From contig JBBRXJ010000020.1 of assembly GCA_038248505.1 (NCBI GenBank), forward strand, positions 1 to 42,236: DNA of 42,236 nucleotides. The letters are read 5' to 3'. Below the pieces are notes generated by a model. It saw only the letters and a program-made list of their open reading frames with translations. It was not told the origin of the DNA and did not search any database. The position numbers were made by a program, and so were the translations under genes. This document shows, piece after piece, positions 18,104 through 26,147 of this stretch. Source of the DNA: JBBRXJ01 sp038248505 (GTDB lineage: Bacteria; Bacteroidota; Bacteroidia; Bacteroidales; JBBRXJ01). How positions within the stretch are numbered: the stretch's first letter is position 1; each line of letters starts with the position of its first letter.

Positions 18104-18148
18104 TGCCAGAATGACACTTAAATGCTGCGCAATGATGTCATTTTGACT
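18104..18148. promoter_or_regulatory. Two paired dyads upstream of clpB, possible stress-regulator site
   Basis: TGTCATTCTGGCA (minus strand, 18116-18104) and TGTCATTTTGACT (plus strand, 18136-18148) are two inverted copies of one motif, each itself an imperfect dyad TGnCA-nnn-TGnCW. Their centres are 32 bp apart, about three helical turns. They end 50 nt before the clpB start. No CIRCE element is present. Confidence 0.45.
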
Positions 18149-18197
18149 CATTTGAGTTTTTGGCGAGATTCTTGATATTGAGAAGAAAAATAAAGCT

Positions 18198-20783
18198 ATG
18201 AATATCAATAATTTTACCATAAAATCGCAGGAGCAAATTCAGCATGCGCTAAGCTTGGCAACTACAAACGGAAATCAGTCCGTAGAGCCAGCGCATCTCT
18301 TAAGGTCTTTAATATCAGATGATGAGAGTTTGGCTGGTTATTTATTAAAGAAATCGGGTGTTCAGCTAAGTACTATTGAGCGTTTGTTGGATGCGGTTCT
18401 TAAAAGCTTTCCTAAAGTAAATGCTGCAGAACCCTATCTTTCGGAACAGAGTAACAATCTATTATCAAAAGCACTCGAGTATTCAAAGGAATTTGGCGAT
18501 CAGTTTGTTTCTGTGGAGCATCTCTTGCTGGCCTTGGTAGCATCTTCTGATCAGGCTGCGCGTATATTAAAGGATGCGGGAGTGCGTGAAAAAGAATTGA
18601 AAAAAGCCATTGAGGAGTTACGAAAAGGTCAGAAAGTAACGAGCCAAACGAGTGAAGCAACTTTTGATTCGCTCATTCGCTATGCCATCAATTTAAACGA
18701 TCAGGCACGCAGTGGCAAGCTCGATCCTGTTATTGGCCGTGATGAGGAGATACGTCGTGTGTTGCAAATATTGTCGCGACGTACTAAAAACAATCCTATA
18801 CTTATTGGTGAGCCAGGTACTGGTAAAACCGCCATTGCCGAGGGTATTGCACATCGTATCGTTAATGGCGATGTGCCTGAAAATTTAAAACACAAAGAAT
18901 TGTTTGCGCTTGATATGGCTGCTTTAATTGCTGGCGCAAAATATAAAGGTGAGTTTGAAGAACGGTTGAAGGCAGTGATAAAAGAGGTCATTTCATCGGA
19001 TGGTGAAATAATACTTTTTATTGATGAGATACACACATTGATTGGAGCAGGGAAAGGCGATGGTGCTATGGATGCTGCCAATATATTAAAACCTGCTTTG
19101 GCACGAGGGGAATTGCATTCTATTGGTGCAACAACGCTTGACGAATATCAGAAATATTTTGAAAAGGATAAAGCCCTCGAGCGCCGTTTTCAGAAGGTAA
19201 TGGTGGATGAGCCGGACACTGCGGATGCTATTTCTATTTTGCGTGGATTAAAAGAACGTTATGAAACGCATCACCGTGTGCGCATTAAAGATGAGGCAAT
19301 AATTGCTGCCGTAGAGCTTTCGCAGCGTTACATTGCCGATCGTTTTTTACCCGATAAAGCAATTGATTTGATTGATGAAGCAGCATCGAAATTGCGTTTG
19401 GAAATGAATTCGTTGCCCGAAGAATTGGATGAAGTGGAACGTCGTATCAAGCAATTGGAAATTGAACGCGAAGCATTAAAACGCGAAGGGGCCAATGATA
19501 AAATAAATGCAATAAGCAAGGAATTGGCTAATTTGACCGAACAAAGCACCGGTTTGCGTGCACGTTGGCAATTGGAAAAAGATGTAGTGGAGAAAATTCA
19601 GAAAGCAAAAACAGATATTGAACGTTACAAGCTAGAGGCCGCAAAAGCAGAACGAGAGGGCAATTACGGCCTAGTGGCCGAATTGCGTTACGGTAAAATA
19701 AAAGAAGATGAAAAATCGATTGCCCTTTTGCAGACGGAGTTTGAAAAGATGCATGCCAATGGCGCACTTATAAAAGAAGAGGTAGATGCCGAAGATATTG
19801 CGGGCGTTGTAGTGCGTTGGACTGGTATTCCGGTTACACGCATGTTGCGAAGTGAGCGCGAAAAATTATTGACCTTGGAAGATGAACTTCATAAGCGCGT
19901 GATAGGTCAAGACGAAGCCATTACCGCTGTTTCGGATGCGGTGCGCCGTAGTCGTGCCGGATTGCAAGATTCCAAAAGACCGGTCGGTTCATTTATCTTT
20001 CTTGGTACTACAGGCGTAGGGAAAACCGAATTAGCAAAGGCTCTTGCTGAGGTTTTGTTTAACGATGAAAATTTAATGACACGTATTGATATGTCGGAAT
20101 ACCAAGAGCGCTTTTCGGTAACCCGTCTTATTGGCGCACCTCCAGGATATGTTGGCTATGATGAGGGAGGACAATTGACAGAGGCCGTTCGCCGCAAACC
20201 CTATTCGGTTGTGCTGCTTGATGAGATTGAGAAAGCACACCCCGATGTATTTAATATTTTATTGCAGGTGCTTGATGATGGTAGACTCACCGATAACAAA
20301 GGCCGTGTAGCCAATTTTAGGAATACGATTATTGTAATGACATCGAACATTGGTTCGCATATTATTCAGCAGCGTTTATCCGAAATGAACGATAAAAACC
20401 GTGATGAGGTATTGGGAAAAACTAAAAATGAAGTGTTGGCGTTGATGAAGCAAACCATTCGTCCCGAGTTTCTTAATCGTATTGACGATATAATAATGTT
20501 CACGCCTTTGAGCAAAAAAGAGATTCGCGAAATTGTGCTTTTACAAATTGCAATGGTGTGTAAAATGGTTCAATCGCAAGTACAACTAAAAGTTAGCGAT
20601 GCTGCTGTTGATTGGCTTGCCAACGCAGGTTATGACTCACAACTAGGAGCACGACCTGTAAAGCGACTTATACAAAAAAGTATTTTAAATGAGTTGAGTA
20701 AAATGATATTAAAAGGTTCTATTCATACCGATGCGGCTATTGTGGTTGATTTAGATGGTGAAGACTTGGTATTTCGGAATTAA
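18198..20783 (+). CDS. clpB: ClpB disaggregase chaperone
   Basis: An 861-residue AAA+ unfoldase that, with DnaK, recovers aggregated proteins in the cytoplasm. The N domain covers residues 1-145. The first nucleotide-binding domain has Walker A GEPGTGKT at 204-211 and Walker B ILFIDEIHTL. A coiled-coil M domain spans about 400-525 (EELDEVERRIKQLEIERE onward), which distinguishes ClpB from ClpA and ClpC. The second AAA+ domain has GTTGVGKTE and VVLLDEIEKAHPDVFN. Length is as expected. The start MNINNFTIKSQEQIQHA is typical. The 270-bp gap upstream, shared with the divergent PKD gene, carries paired dyads, and a terminator follows the gene. Confidence 0.98.
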   Translation: MNINNFTIKSQEQIQHALSLATTNGNQSVEPAHLLRSLISDDESLAGYLLKKSGVQLSTIERLLDAVLKSFPKVNAAEPYLSEQSNNLLSKALEYSKEFGDQFVSVEHLLLALVASSDQAARILKDAGVREKELKKAIEELRKGQKVTSQTSEATFDSLIRYAINLNDQARSGKLDPVIGRDEEIRRVLQILSRRTKNNPILIGEPGTGKTAIAEGIAHRIVNGDVPENLKHKELFALDMAALIAGAKYKGEFEERLKAVIKEVISSDGEIILFIDEIHTLIGAGKGDGAMDAANILKPALARGELHSIGATTLDEYQKYFEKDKALERRFQKVMVDEPDTADAISILRGLKERYETHHRVRIKDEAIIAAVELSQRYIADRFLPDKAIDLIDEAASKLRLEMNSLPEELDEVERRIKQLEIEREALKREGANDKINAISKELANLTEQSTGLRARWQLEKDVVEKIQKAKTDIERYKLEAAKAEREGNYGLVAELRYGKIKEDEKSIALLQTEFEKMHANGALIKEEVDAEDIAGVVVRWTGIPVTRMLRSEREKLLTLEDELHKRVIGQDEAITAVSDAVRRSRAGLQDSKRPVGSFIFLGTTGVGKTELAKALAEVLFNDENLMTRIDMSEYQERFSVTRLIGAPPGYVGYDEGGQLTEAVRRKPYSVVLLDEIEKAHPDVFNILLQVLDDGRLTDNKGRVANFRNTIIVMTSNIGSHIIQQRLSEMNDKNRDEVLGKTKNEVLALMKQTIRPEFLNRIDDIIMFTPLSKKEIREIVLLQIAMVCKMVQSQVQLKVSDAAVDWLANAGYDSQLGARPVKRLIQKSILNELSKMILKGSIHTDAAIVVDLDGEDLVFRN

Positions 20784-20832
20784 ATCGATGGATTACTGAA
20801 AATAATAGACTTATCATTGTTATGTCCTAATT

Positions 20833-20875
20833 AATAGCTTGCAGTTCTTGAAAAACACTGTAAGCTATTTTTCTT
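20833..20875 (+). terminator. Intrinsic terminator of clpB
   Basis: Arms 20833-20844 and 20858-20869 form a 12-bp stem with one G-U pair and a 13-nt loop, running into a T-rich tract. It begins 50 nt after the clpB stop. Confidence 0.75.
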
Positions 20876-20889
20876 TCAAACATATTTCG

Positions 20890-20897
20890 TATTTTTG
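20890..20897 (+). promoter_or_regulatory. Bacteroidota -7 box of the ABM/Fe-ADH pair
   Basis: TATTTTTG fits TAnnTTTG; its G is 14 nt before the ATG at 20911, and it follows directly on the clpB terminator. The leader would be very short. Confidence 0.5.
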
Positions 20898-20910
20898 AAA
20901 GAAAAAATCA

Positions 20911-21219
20911 ATGATAGTTACTATAGTTAACGTGTGGGTTAAATCGGAATCCCGCGATGAATTTGTTGTTGCGACAAAGGCAAACCTTGTAGAATCAGTT
21001 AAGGAAGTTGGTAATTTGCGTTTCGATTTTTTGCAGGATGCACAGGATGAATGTAAATTTACTTTGTACGAAGCCTATGAAAGCGAAGCCGCAGCTGCTT
21101 TGCATAAAGAGACTTTACATTATTTTAAGTGGCGAGATACGGTTGCAAACTTGATGGCTCGCCCGCGTGAAGGTATTAAACACACTGTAATTTCACCCAA
21201 CGATAAAACATTATGGTAA
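20911..21219 (+). CDS. Antibiotic-biosynthesis-monooxygenase (ABM) domain protein, LsrG-like
   Basis: A 102-residue dimeric alpha/beta-barrel ABM protein. The N-terminal strand MIVTIVNVWVKSESRDEFV and the later FTLYEAYESEAAAALHKETLHYFKW match the LsrG/YgiN group, in which small quinone monooxygenases and the AI-2 phosphate isomerase LsrG occur. No lsr transport or kinase genes are near, so AI-2 catabolism is not supported. Its stop overlaps the start of the iron-type alcohol dehydrogenase by 7 bp, so both are translated together and probably act on the same small carbonyl compound. Family is clear; substrate is not. Confidence 0.8.
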   Translation: MIVTIVNVWVKSESRDEFVVATKANLVESVKEVGNLRFDFLQDAQDECKFTLYEAYESEAAAALHKETLHYFKWRDTVANLMARPREGIKHTVISPNDKTLW

Positions 21220-22382
21220 ACGCATTTTCTTTTTCGCGAATTCCAATCATTCATTTTGGTTCTGCTAAGATTGCTATGTTGCCTGCATTAGCAAAGGCTT
21301 ATCCGGATAATATATTATTGATCTGTGGGAAAACATCCATTGAACAACTCGAAAAAAAAGGCATTCTTAAATTATTGCAGAACTTAAATCGAACTGTTCA
21401 TATTGAATATATACTTGGTGAGCCTTCGCCCGAGCGTGTTGATGAGATTGTTCTTGCGTATCGTCCGCAACATATTGGTTTGGTTATTGGCCTTGGTGGT
21501 GGCAGCGCATTGGATGCTGCAAAGGCTGTATCTGCAATGCTTACAAAGACGGATAGTGTGCTGAATTATCTCGAAGGTGTTGGGAATGCCATTCACGATG
21601 GTGTTAAAATTCCCTTTATTGCCATTCCTACAACAGCAGGAACTGGTAGCGAGGCTACTAAAAATGCGGTGTTGAGTAGAGTAGGGGTGAATGGTTTTAA
21701 AAAATCTATCCGTCATGATAATTTTACACCAGATATTGCACTTGTTGATCCGGATCTGACCCTTAGTTGTAACTCTAAATTAACTGCTGCATGTGGCATG
21801 GATTCGTTTACACAACTAGTCGAGTCTTTTCTTTCGCCCAAATGCTCACAAATTTTGGAGCCTATTTTATACGATGCTTTTTTGCTACATAAAGAGGCCT
21901 ATCCTAAAGTAATCGCTAATGGTGAGGATGTAGCTGCACGAACCGATCTTGCGTATGCCTCGCTCATTTCAGGTATTGGATTAGCAAATGCAGGCTTAGG
22001 TGTAGTGCATGGTTTTGCTTCTGTAATTGGCGGCTTTTTTGATATACCGCATGGTGTGATTTGTGCTACGCTTATGGCTCCTGCTAATAGATTGACAATA
22101 CAAGCATTGCAGCGTGATAAAACCAATGTGATAGCATTAAGAAAATATGCTTTACTTGGTCGTTTGTTTTCAAATGAGGATGGTAAATCAGATGGATACT
22201 ACCAAAATATTTTTGCAGATACACTTGAGGGAATTGCTATTAAATATAGCATACCAAGCTTATCTGACTACGGAATTGTTGCTGCAGATATTGATAAAAT
22301 GCTTAATGAACAGGTAAATAAAGATAATCCTGTAAAATTAAATTGTAATGAATTAAAGGAGGTGTTGAAAGCGAGACTCTAA
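21213..22382 (+). CDS. Iron-containing (group III) alcohol dehydrogenase
   Basis: A 389-residue NAD(P)-dependent, metal-dependent dehydrogenase. GLGGGSALDAAKA (residues 94-105) is the nucleotide loop and PTTAGTGSEATKNAV the substrate-side loop. Metal ligands read Asp197, His266 and His280 (VHGFAS, DIPHGV). The fourth position, usually His in the D-x-x-x-H motif, is Gln201 (DSFTQ). This D-x-x-T-Q form is seen in a known subgroup, so it does not by itself mean inactivity. Translational coupling to the ABM gene suggests a two-step route through an aldehyde or ketone. The physiological substrate is unknown. Confidence 0.88.
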   Translation: MVNAFSFSRIPIIHFGSAKIAMLPALAKAYPDNILLICGKTSIEQLEKKGILKLLQNLNRTVHIEYILGEPSPERVDEIVLAYRPQHIGLVIGLGGGSALDAAKAVSAMLTKTDSVLNYLEGVGNAIHDGVKIPFIAIPTTAGTGSEATKNAVLSRVGVNGFKKSIRHDNFTPDIALVDPDLTLSCNSKLTAACGMDSFTQLVESFLSPKCSQILEPILYDAFLLHKEAYPKVIANGEDVAARTDLAYASLISGIGLANAGLGVVHGFASVIGGFFDIPHGVICATLMAPANRLTIQALQRDKTNVIALRKYALLGRLFSNEDGKSDGYYQNIFADTLEGIAIKYSIPSLSDYGIVAADIDKMLNEQVNKDNPVKLNCNELKEVLKARL

Positions 22383-22383
22383 T

Positions 22384-22746
22384 TTATAAAAAGTAAGCGC
22401 TATTTGATTGTGGGAAACTGGATACGCACTCATCCACATTATTGTAAATTTCAAATATATTATCGAGATGTAGTAGGCGGAATAACTTCATGATGTCTTG
22501 ATTCACATTACATATTTTAAATTCACCCCCTGTACTTTGTGACGTTTTCATGATGGATAAGAAGGTGCCAAAGCCTGTGCTGTCGATGTAGGCAATCTTT
22601 TGTAAATTAATAACAAGTTTAGAATTCGGTTTGTTAAAAAACGCATTTAGCTCTTTCTTAATTAATTCAGCATTGAGAGCTGTAATTTTATCAACTTCCT
22701 CAAAGTGAATAATGTTTATTCCGTTTTTTAAATCACTGCGCAGCAT
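22384..22746 (-). CDS. STAS-domain anti-anti-sigma factor-like protein
   Basis: A 120-residue SpoIIAA-type STAS domain. The segment IAYIDSTGFGTFLSIMK holds the serine (in DSTGFG) that partner kinases phosphorylate and SpoIIE/PP2C phosphatases dephosphorylate in the partner-switching systems of Gram-positives. Here the target may be a sigma regulator or something else, since no kinase is adjacent. I chose the ATG at 22746 over the GTG at 22752 because MLRSDLKNG is a normal start and a -7 box lies 19 nt upstream. A SpoIIE phosphatase is encoded at 37758-38939 in this window and is a possible partner. The gene ends 1 bp from the convergent dehydrogenase. Confidence 0.85.
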   Translation of the reverse strand: MLRSDLKNGINIIHFEEVDKITALNAELIKKELNAFFNKPNSKLVINLQKIAYIDSTGFGTFLSIMKTSQSTGGEFKICNVNQDIMKLFRLLHLDNIFEIYNNVDECVSSFPQSNSAYFL

Positions 22747-22764
22747 AAGCACTATTATTTTTTA

Positions 22765-22772
22765 CAAATATA
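22765..22772 (-). promoter_or_regulatory. Bacteroidota -7 box of the STAS gene
   Basis: On the minus strand TATATTTG matches TAnnTTTG exactly; its G is 19 nt before the ATG at 22746. Confidence 0.5.
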
Positions 22773-22822
22773 GAAAATCTTTTACAAGAAGAGAAATAAA
22801 GTTTGCGAAGTTAATTCATTGA

Positions 22823-23788
22823 TTATCTGATATTATTGTTTGTGAGGTACTTGACAACATATTCTTTTATTCCATATTCAAGACTAGTTAGCGGCTCATT
22901 ATAGCCTATTGATCTTATTTTTTTCATGTTTGCCTCTGTAAAGTATTGGTATTTATCTCTAATATCTGCTGGAGTGTCCATGAATTCAATGTTCTCAGGC
23001 TGATTCATGGCCTTAAAAGTACTACGCGCTAAATCGAGGAAGGTTCGCGCTGTCCCACTTCCTACATTATAGATTCCCGAATTTTTTCGCTGGTTCATTA
23101 AAAACCAAATGATATTGGCAACATCATTCACATATACGAAATCACGTTTTTGTCCCCCATCAACATAATCGGGATGATGTGATCGGAATAATTTCATTTT
23201 CCCTTTTTCTTTTATTTGATTAAATGCATGAAAAATTACACTAGCCATGCGTCCTTTGTGATATTCGTTTGGACCATACACATTGAAAAACTTTAGCCCG
23301 GCCCAAAAATAGGGTTGATCTTTTTGGGCAATAGCCCATTTATCAAAATCATTTTTTGAACAACCGTAAGGGTTTAATGGCTGCAGCTTTTCAATAATAT
23401 CATGCCTATCATCATAACCAAACTCGCCCATGCCATAGGTCGCAGCTGATGATGCATAGATGAGCGGTAGTCCATATTCACAACACAATTGCCAAACCAT
23501 TTTGGTGTAGTTGAGGTTGAGTTGGTCAAATACGGAGACGTTAAACTCCGTGGTATCGGTACGTGCACCAATATGCATAATAAATTGAATGAATTTATGA
23601 TTCTCTTTTATCCATGTAGATAAATCATTACGATGTACTTTACAGCGGAAGATTTTGTCATTGTAATTTCTCTTTTTTACTTCGGGTGAGAAATCGTCAA
23701 CGAGAACAATGTCGCGTATTCTCTCATCATTAAGTTTAGCCAAAATATTGCTACCAATGAAACCAGCAGCACCTGTAATTACTATCAT
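22823..23788 (-). CDS. hldD: ADP-L-glycero-D-manno-heptose 6-epimerase
   Basis: Last step in making ADP-L-glycero-D-manno-heptose for the LPS inner core. The 321-residue SDR protein has the dinucleotide loop GAAGFIGSN at residues 6-14, the catalytic YGCSK (Tyr141, Lys145), and the family-specific phrases FFNVYGPNEYHKGRMASV-like (seen as FNVYGPNEYHKGRM) and DGGQKRDFVYVNDV. Length agrees with the family (308-330). It indicates a heptose-containing LPS. It is the third gene of the leftward set mqnB-mqnD-hldD, with an 80-nt gap from mqnD that contains a small repeat. Confidence 0.95.
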   Translation of the reverse strand: MIVITGAAGFIGSNILAKLNDERIRDIVLVDDFSPEVKKRNYNDKIFRCKVHRNDLSTWIKENHKFIQFIMHIGARTDTTEFNVSVFDQLNLNYTKMVWQLCCEYGLPLIYASSAATYGMGEFGYDDRHDIIEKLQPLNPYGCSKNDFDKWAIAQKDQPYFWAGLKFFNVYGPNEYHKGRMASVIFHAFNQIKEKGKMKLFRSHHPDYVDGGQKRDFVYVNDVANIIWFLMNQRKNSGIYNVGSGTARTFLDLARSTFKAMNQPENIEFMDTPADIRDKYQYFTEANMKKIRSIGYNEPLTSLEYGIKEYVVKYLTNNNIR

Positions 23789-23810
23789 TTTTTTTGTGAG
23801 TTTGTGAACT

Positions 23811-23840
23811 GTGAGTATTGATCCGCCCCAGCGGAGTGAA
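23811..23840 (+). repeat. Dispersed small hairpin repeat, copy B
   Basis: TGATCCGCCCCAGCGGAGTG includes a 5-bp stem TCCGC (23822-23826) / GCGGA (23831-23835) with loop CCCA. It is preceded by GTGAACTGTGAGTATT, a segment that in copy A follows the hairpin. It lies in the mqnD-hldD gap. Confidence 0.55.
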
Positions 23841-23868
23841 TTTATATGTAGTGTTTGTGTGCTTTTTT

Positions 23869-24699
23869 TTAATTAATAAAAATATCTTCTCGGTAATTCT
23901 CAATTAAGCCTTTTTTGCACGATTGTTTGTACAGCTCCGTAACTGCTTTTCTCCCTTCATTTCCCATGTCTAATGAATAATTATTCACAAATAAATCGAT
24001 ATGCTTATGTATAATGTCATTATTTTTTTCATCTGAATATTGTTTTATAAATGCCATACATGGTTCACTGTTTTTGTAAGCATATTCAATACTTTTGCGA
24101 ATCATCTCTTGAATGGATTGTAATGTTTTTTTATCAATATTTCGAGAGGCTGCTATTCCACCAAGAGGAATAGGTAAGCCGCTTTGCTGCTCCCAGAGTT
24201 CCCCTAAATCAATAATTTTTTTTAAGCCTCGCTCTGCGTAGGTAAATCGTTTTTCATGAATTAGTATCCCGGCCTCTTGTTCTTCACTTAATACAGCGTC
24301 TTCAATATCTGAAAAAAGATATTCTTTTCGTTTTTTTGCATTGGGCCAAGCTAGACTAAGAAGTAGATTGGCCGTCGTGTTTACTCCAGGTATGGCTATT
24401 GAAACTTGGGGTATTTCATCGGGGTAAATTTTTCGTTTACTCACCAGTATGGGACCATTAGCGTGACCAATAGCACTGCCAGAATTGAGTATGCAATATT
24501 TTTCAACTACTTTGTAAAATACATGGTAACTAAGTTTTGTTATTTCTAAATCTCCTCTTAAAGCATGCTGATTTAACTTTTCAACATCGGTAATTACTGG
24601 GGTAAATTCAATACCACAAGTGTCAATTTTTCCGCTGAGTAATCCAAAAAAAATGAATGTATCATTAGGACAAGGAGATATGCCAATATTAATTTTCAT
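23869..24699 (-). CDS. mqnD: 1,4-dihydroxy-6-naphthoate synthase (futalosine pathway)
   Basis: Converts cyclic de-hypoxanthinyl futalosine to 1,4-dihydroxy-6-naphthoate in menaquinone biosynthesis. The 276-residue periplasmic-binding-protein-like fold begins MKINIGISPCPNDTFIFFGL, the hallmark of MqnD, and continues with DVEKLNQHALRGDLEITKLSYH and GPILVSKR. Start is 1 nt after the mqnB stop, so they form an operon. The pathway choice separates this organism from Bacteroidota that use the classical Men route. Confidence 0.95.
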   Translation of the reverse strand: MKINIGISPCPNDTFIFFGLLSGKIDTCGIEFTPVITDVEKLNQHALRGDLEITKLSYHVFYKVVEKYCILNSGSAIGHANGPILVSKRKIYPDEIPQVSIAIPGVNTTANLLLSLAWPNAKKRKEYLFSDIEDAVLSEEQEAGILIHEKRFTYAERGLKKIIDLGELWEQQSGLPIPLGGIAASRNIDKKTLQSIQEMIRKSIEYAYKNSEPCMAFIKQYSDEKNNDIIHKHIDLFVNNYSLDMGNEGRKAVTELYKQSCKKGLIENYREDIFIN

Positions 24700-24700
24700 T

Positions 24701-25390
24701 TTACTTTATCGGATTGCATTTTAATTCATTTAGAATTGCAAGCATGGTATCGCTTAAATTCGTTAAGGCAAGAGGGATGTTCCAATCGTTTATAGAAGCT
24801 TGTTCAACATAATTTGAAATGCTGCGTAATTGAATACAGGGTATCTGTGAACTCATGCAGGCATATAAAAAAGAGGCTCCTTCCATGGTTTCTATGTCGG
24901 GGTTAAATTTAGATCTCATTGTATTTAGATGTTCATCGGTTCGTTTAACCATGCTAAGGGTAATAGCTTTGGCTGGTTTTGTGGATTTTAATGCTGAGAG
25001 TATATTACCATAATCTGTACATAATAGCCCAGCCTTAAATGGAGACTGATTATTATCGGTATATCCTTTCTCAAAAAGCGTTTTATTATCAATGCCCAAA
25101 TCAGCAAATTCGTCATCTTTCACCCAAAAAACATCACCTAAAGCATGTCTTTTGTTAAAAGATCCTGCAATGCCAATTTGTATGGCCAAGTCATATTTTA
25201 CACTAGTGAGCTGTTTTGCCAAAGCGTAAGCGGTAAAAGCAGGTCCGATGCCACTTACTAATAAATCTATGTGAAGTGAGCCAAAGGTAAAGCTTTTGAT
25301 ATGATTTTCAGTCATCAAAGGTTCCTCTTTTAATAGGTGCGATACCGCAAGGAGTTCATTTTCAGTAGCTGCTGTAACTAGTATTTTCAC
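24701..25390 (-). CDS. mqnB: Futalosine hydrolase
   Basis: Removes hypoxanthine from futalosine, the step before MqnC and MqnD. It is a nucleoside-phosphorylase/MTAN-fold protein: KILVTAATENELLAVSHLL at the N terminus, then GIGPAFTAYAL, QIGIAGSF, and METMEGASFLYAC-type active site (here DIETMEGASFLY) followed by RSISNYVE. Both possible starts are GTG: 25414 would add eight residues, and I prefer 25390 because V-KILVTAA is where the family begins. It is divergent from folE with a short shared promoter gap. Adjacent mqnD makes the function firm. Confidence 0.9.
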   Translation of the reverse strand: MKILVTAATENELLAVSHLLKEEPLMTENHIKSFTFGSLHIDLLVSGIGPAFTAYALAKQLTSVKYDLAIQIGIAGSFNKRHALGDVFWVKDDEFADLGIDNKTLFEKGYTDNNQSPFKAGLLCTDYGNILSALKSTKPAKAITLSMVKRTDEHLNTMRSKFNPDIETMEGASFLYACMSSQIPCIQLRSISNYVEQASINDWNIPLALTNLSDTMLAILNELKCNPIK

Positions 25391-25457
25391 TTGATTTAGA
25401 TTAAAACAAAGCACTAAATTAACAAAAAATACTATTTTTACGAAGAATTATACTATT

Positions 25458-26096
25458 ATGGAATTTAACGATAACGGATACCATCAGGGTGAAAAGGGCG
25501 GATATGTAAAGACAGAGCATTACAGCGACCTTAAAACCCGCAAATTAGCTGAATTATACAAAGAAGTTTTGTATACAATTGATCCAGATCCTAAGAGGGA
25601 AGGGCTTGAAAATACTCCTATGCGAGTGGCAAAGGCGATGCAATTTCTTACCCAAGGATATGATATTGATCCGCATGAAATACTTTCGTCAGCCATGTTT
25701 AAAGAAGAGTATAAACAAATGGTGGTAGTGAAAGATATTGAGATATTCTCCATGTGCGAACACCATATGTTGCCTTTCTTTGGGAAGGCACACGTGGCTT
25801 ATATTCCTGATGGATATATTACGGGTTTGAGTAAGATTGCTCGAATAGTAGATGCCTATGCACGTCGCTTGCAAGTTCAAGAACGATTAACGGTTGAAAT
25901 TCGTAATTGTATTCATGACACACTTAAACCGGTTGGTGTTGCTGTAGTTATTGAAGCTCAGCATATGTGTATGACTATGCGTGGAGTACAGAAACAAAAT
26001 TCTGTGACTACTACTTCTGCATTTAAGGGCGAATTTTTAAAAAATCAGGCTACCCGCGAAGAATTCCTACATATCATAGGGACGCGTCTCCATTAA
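25458..26096 (+). CDS. folE: GTP cyclohydrolase I
   Basis: Makes 7,8-dihydroneopterin triphosphate from GTP for folate (or queuosine) synthesis. The 212-residue protein has the zinc site Cys100 and His103 in SMCEHHMLPFFG, and Cys171 in EAQHMCMTMRGVQK. GDPKREGLENTPMRVAKA-type start of the catalytic core is present (DPKREGLENTPMRV). A near-consensus -7 box (TATTTTTA, 25433-25440) stands 18 nt before the ATG. With pabB/pabC at 2491-4042 it supports a complete folate route. Confidence 0.96.
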   Translation: MEFNDNGYHQGEKGGYVKTEHYSDLKTRKLAELYKEVLYTIDPDPKREGLENTPMRVAKAMQFLTQGYDIDPHEILSSAMFKEEYKQMVVVKDIEIFSMCEHHMLPFFGKAHVAYIPDGYITGLSKIARIVDAYARRLQVQERLTVEIRNCIHDTLKPVGVAVVIEAQHMCMTMRGVQKQNSVTTTSAFKGEFLKNQATREEFLHIIGTRLH

Positions 26097-26147
26097 TTTG
26101 AGTGTAATTTGTTTTAATAATAATATTTAATAAATAAAATAGAATTT

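Noticed and set aside
18111..18128. Possible sigma-54 promoter before clpB (TGACACTTAAATGC)
   Set aside because: The GG of the -24 box is GA and the spacing to GC is one base short of the strict value.
18701..19081. 126-residue leftward ORF within clpB
   Set aside because: It is a shadow of the conserved first AAA+ domain, with no start signal or family resemblance.
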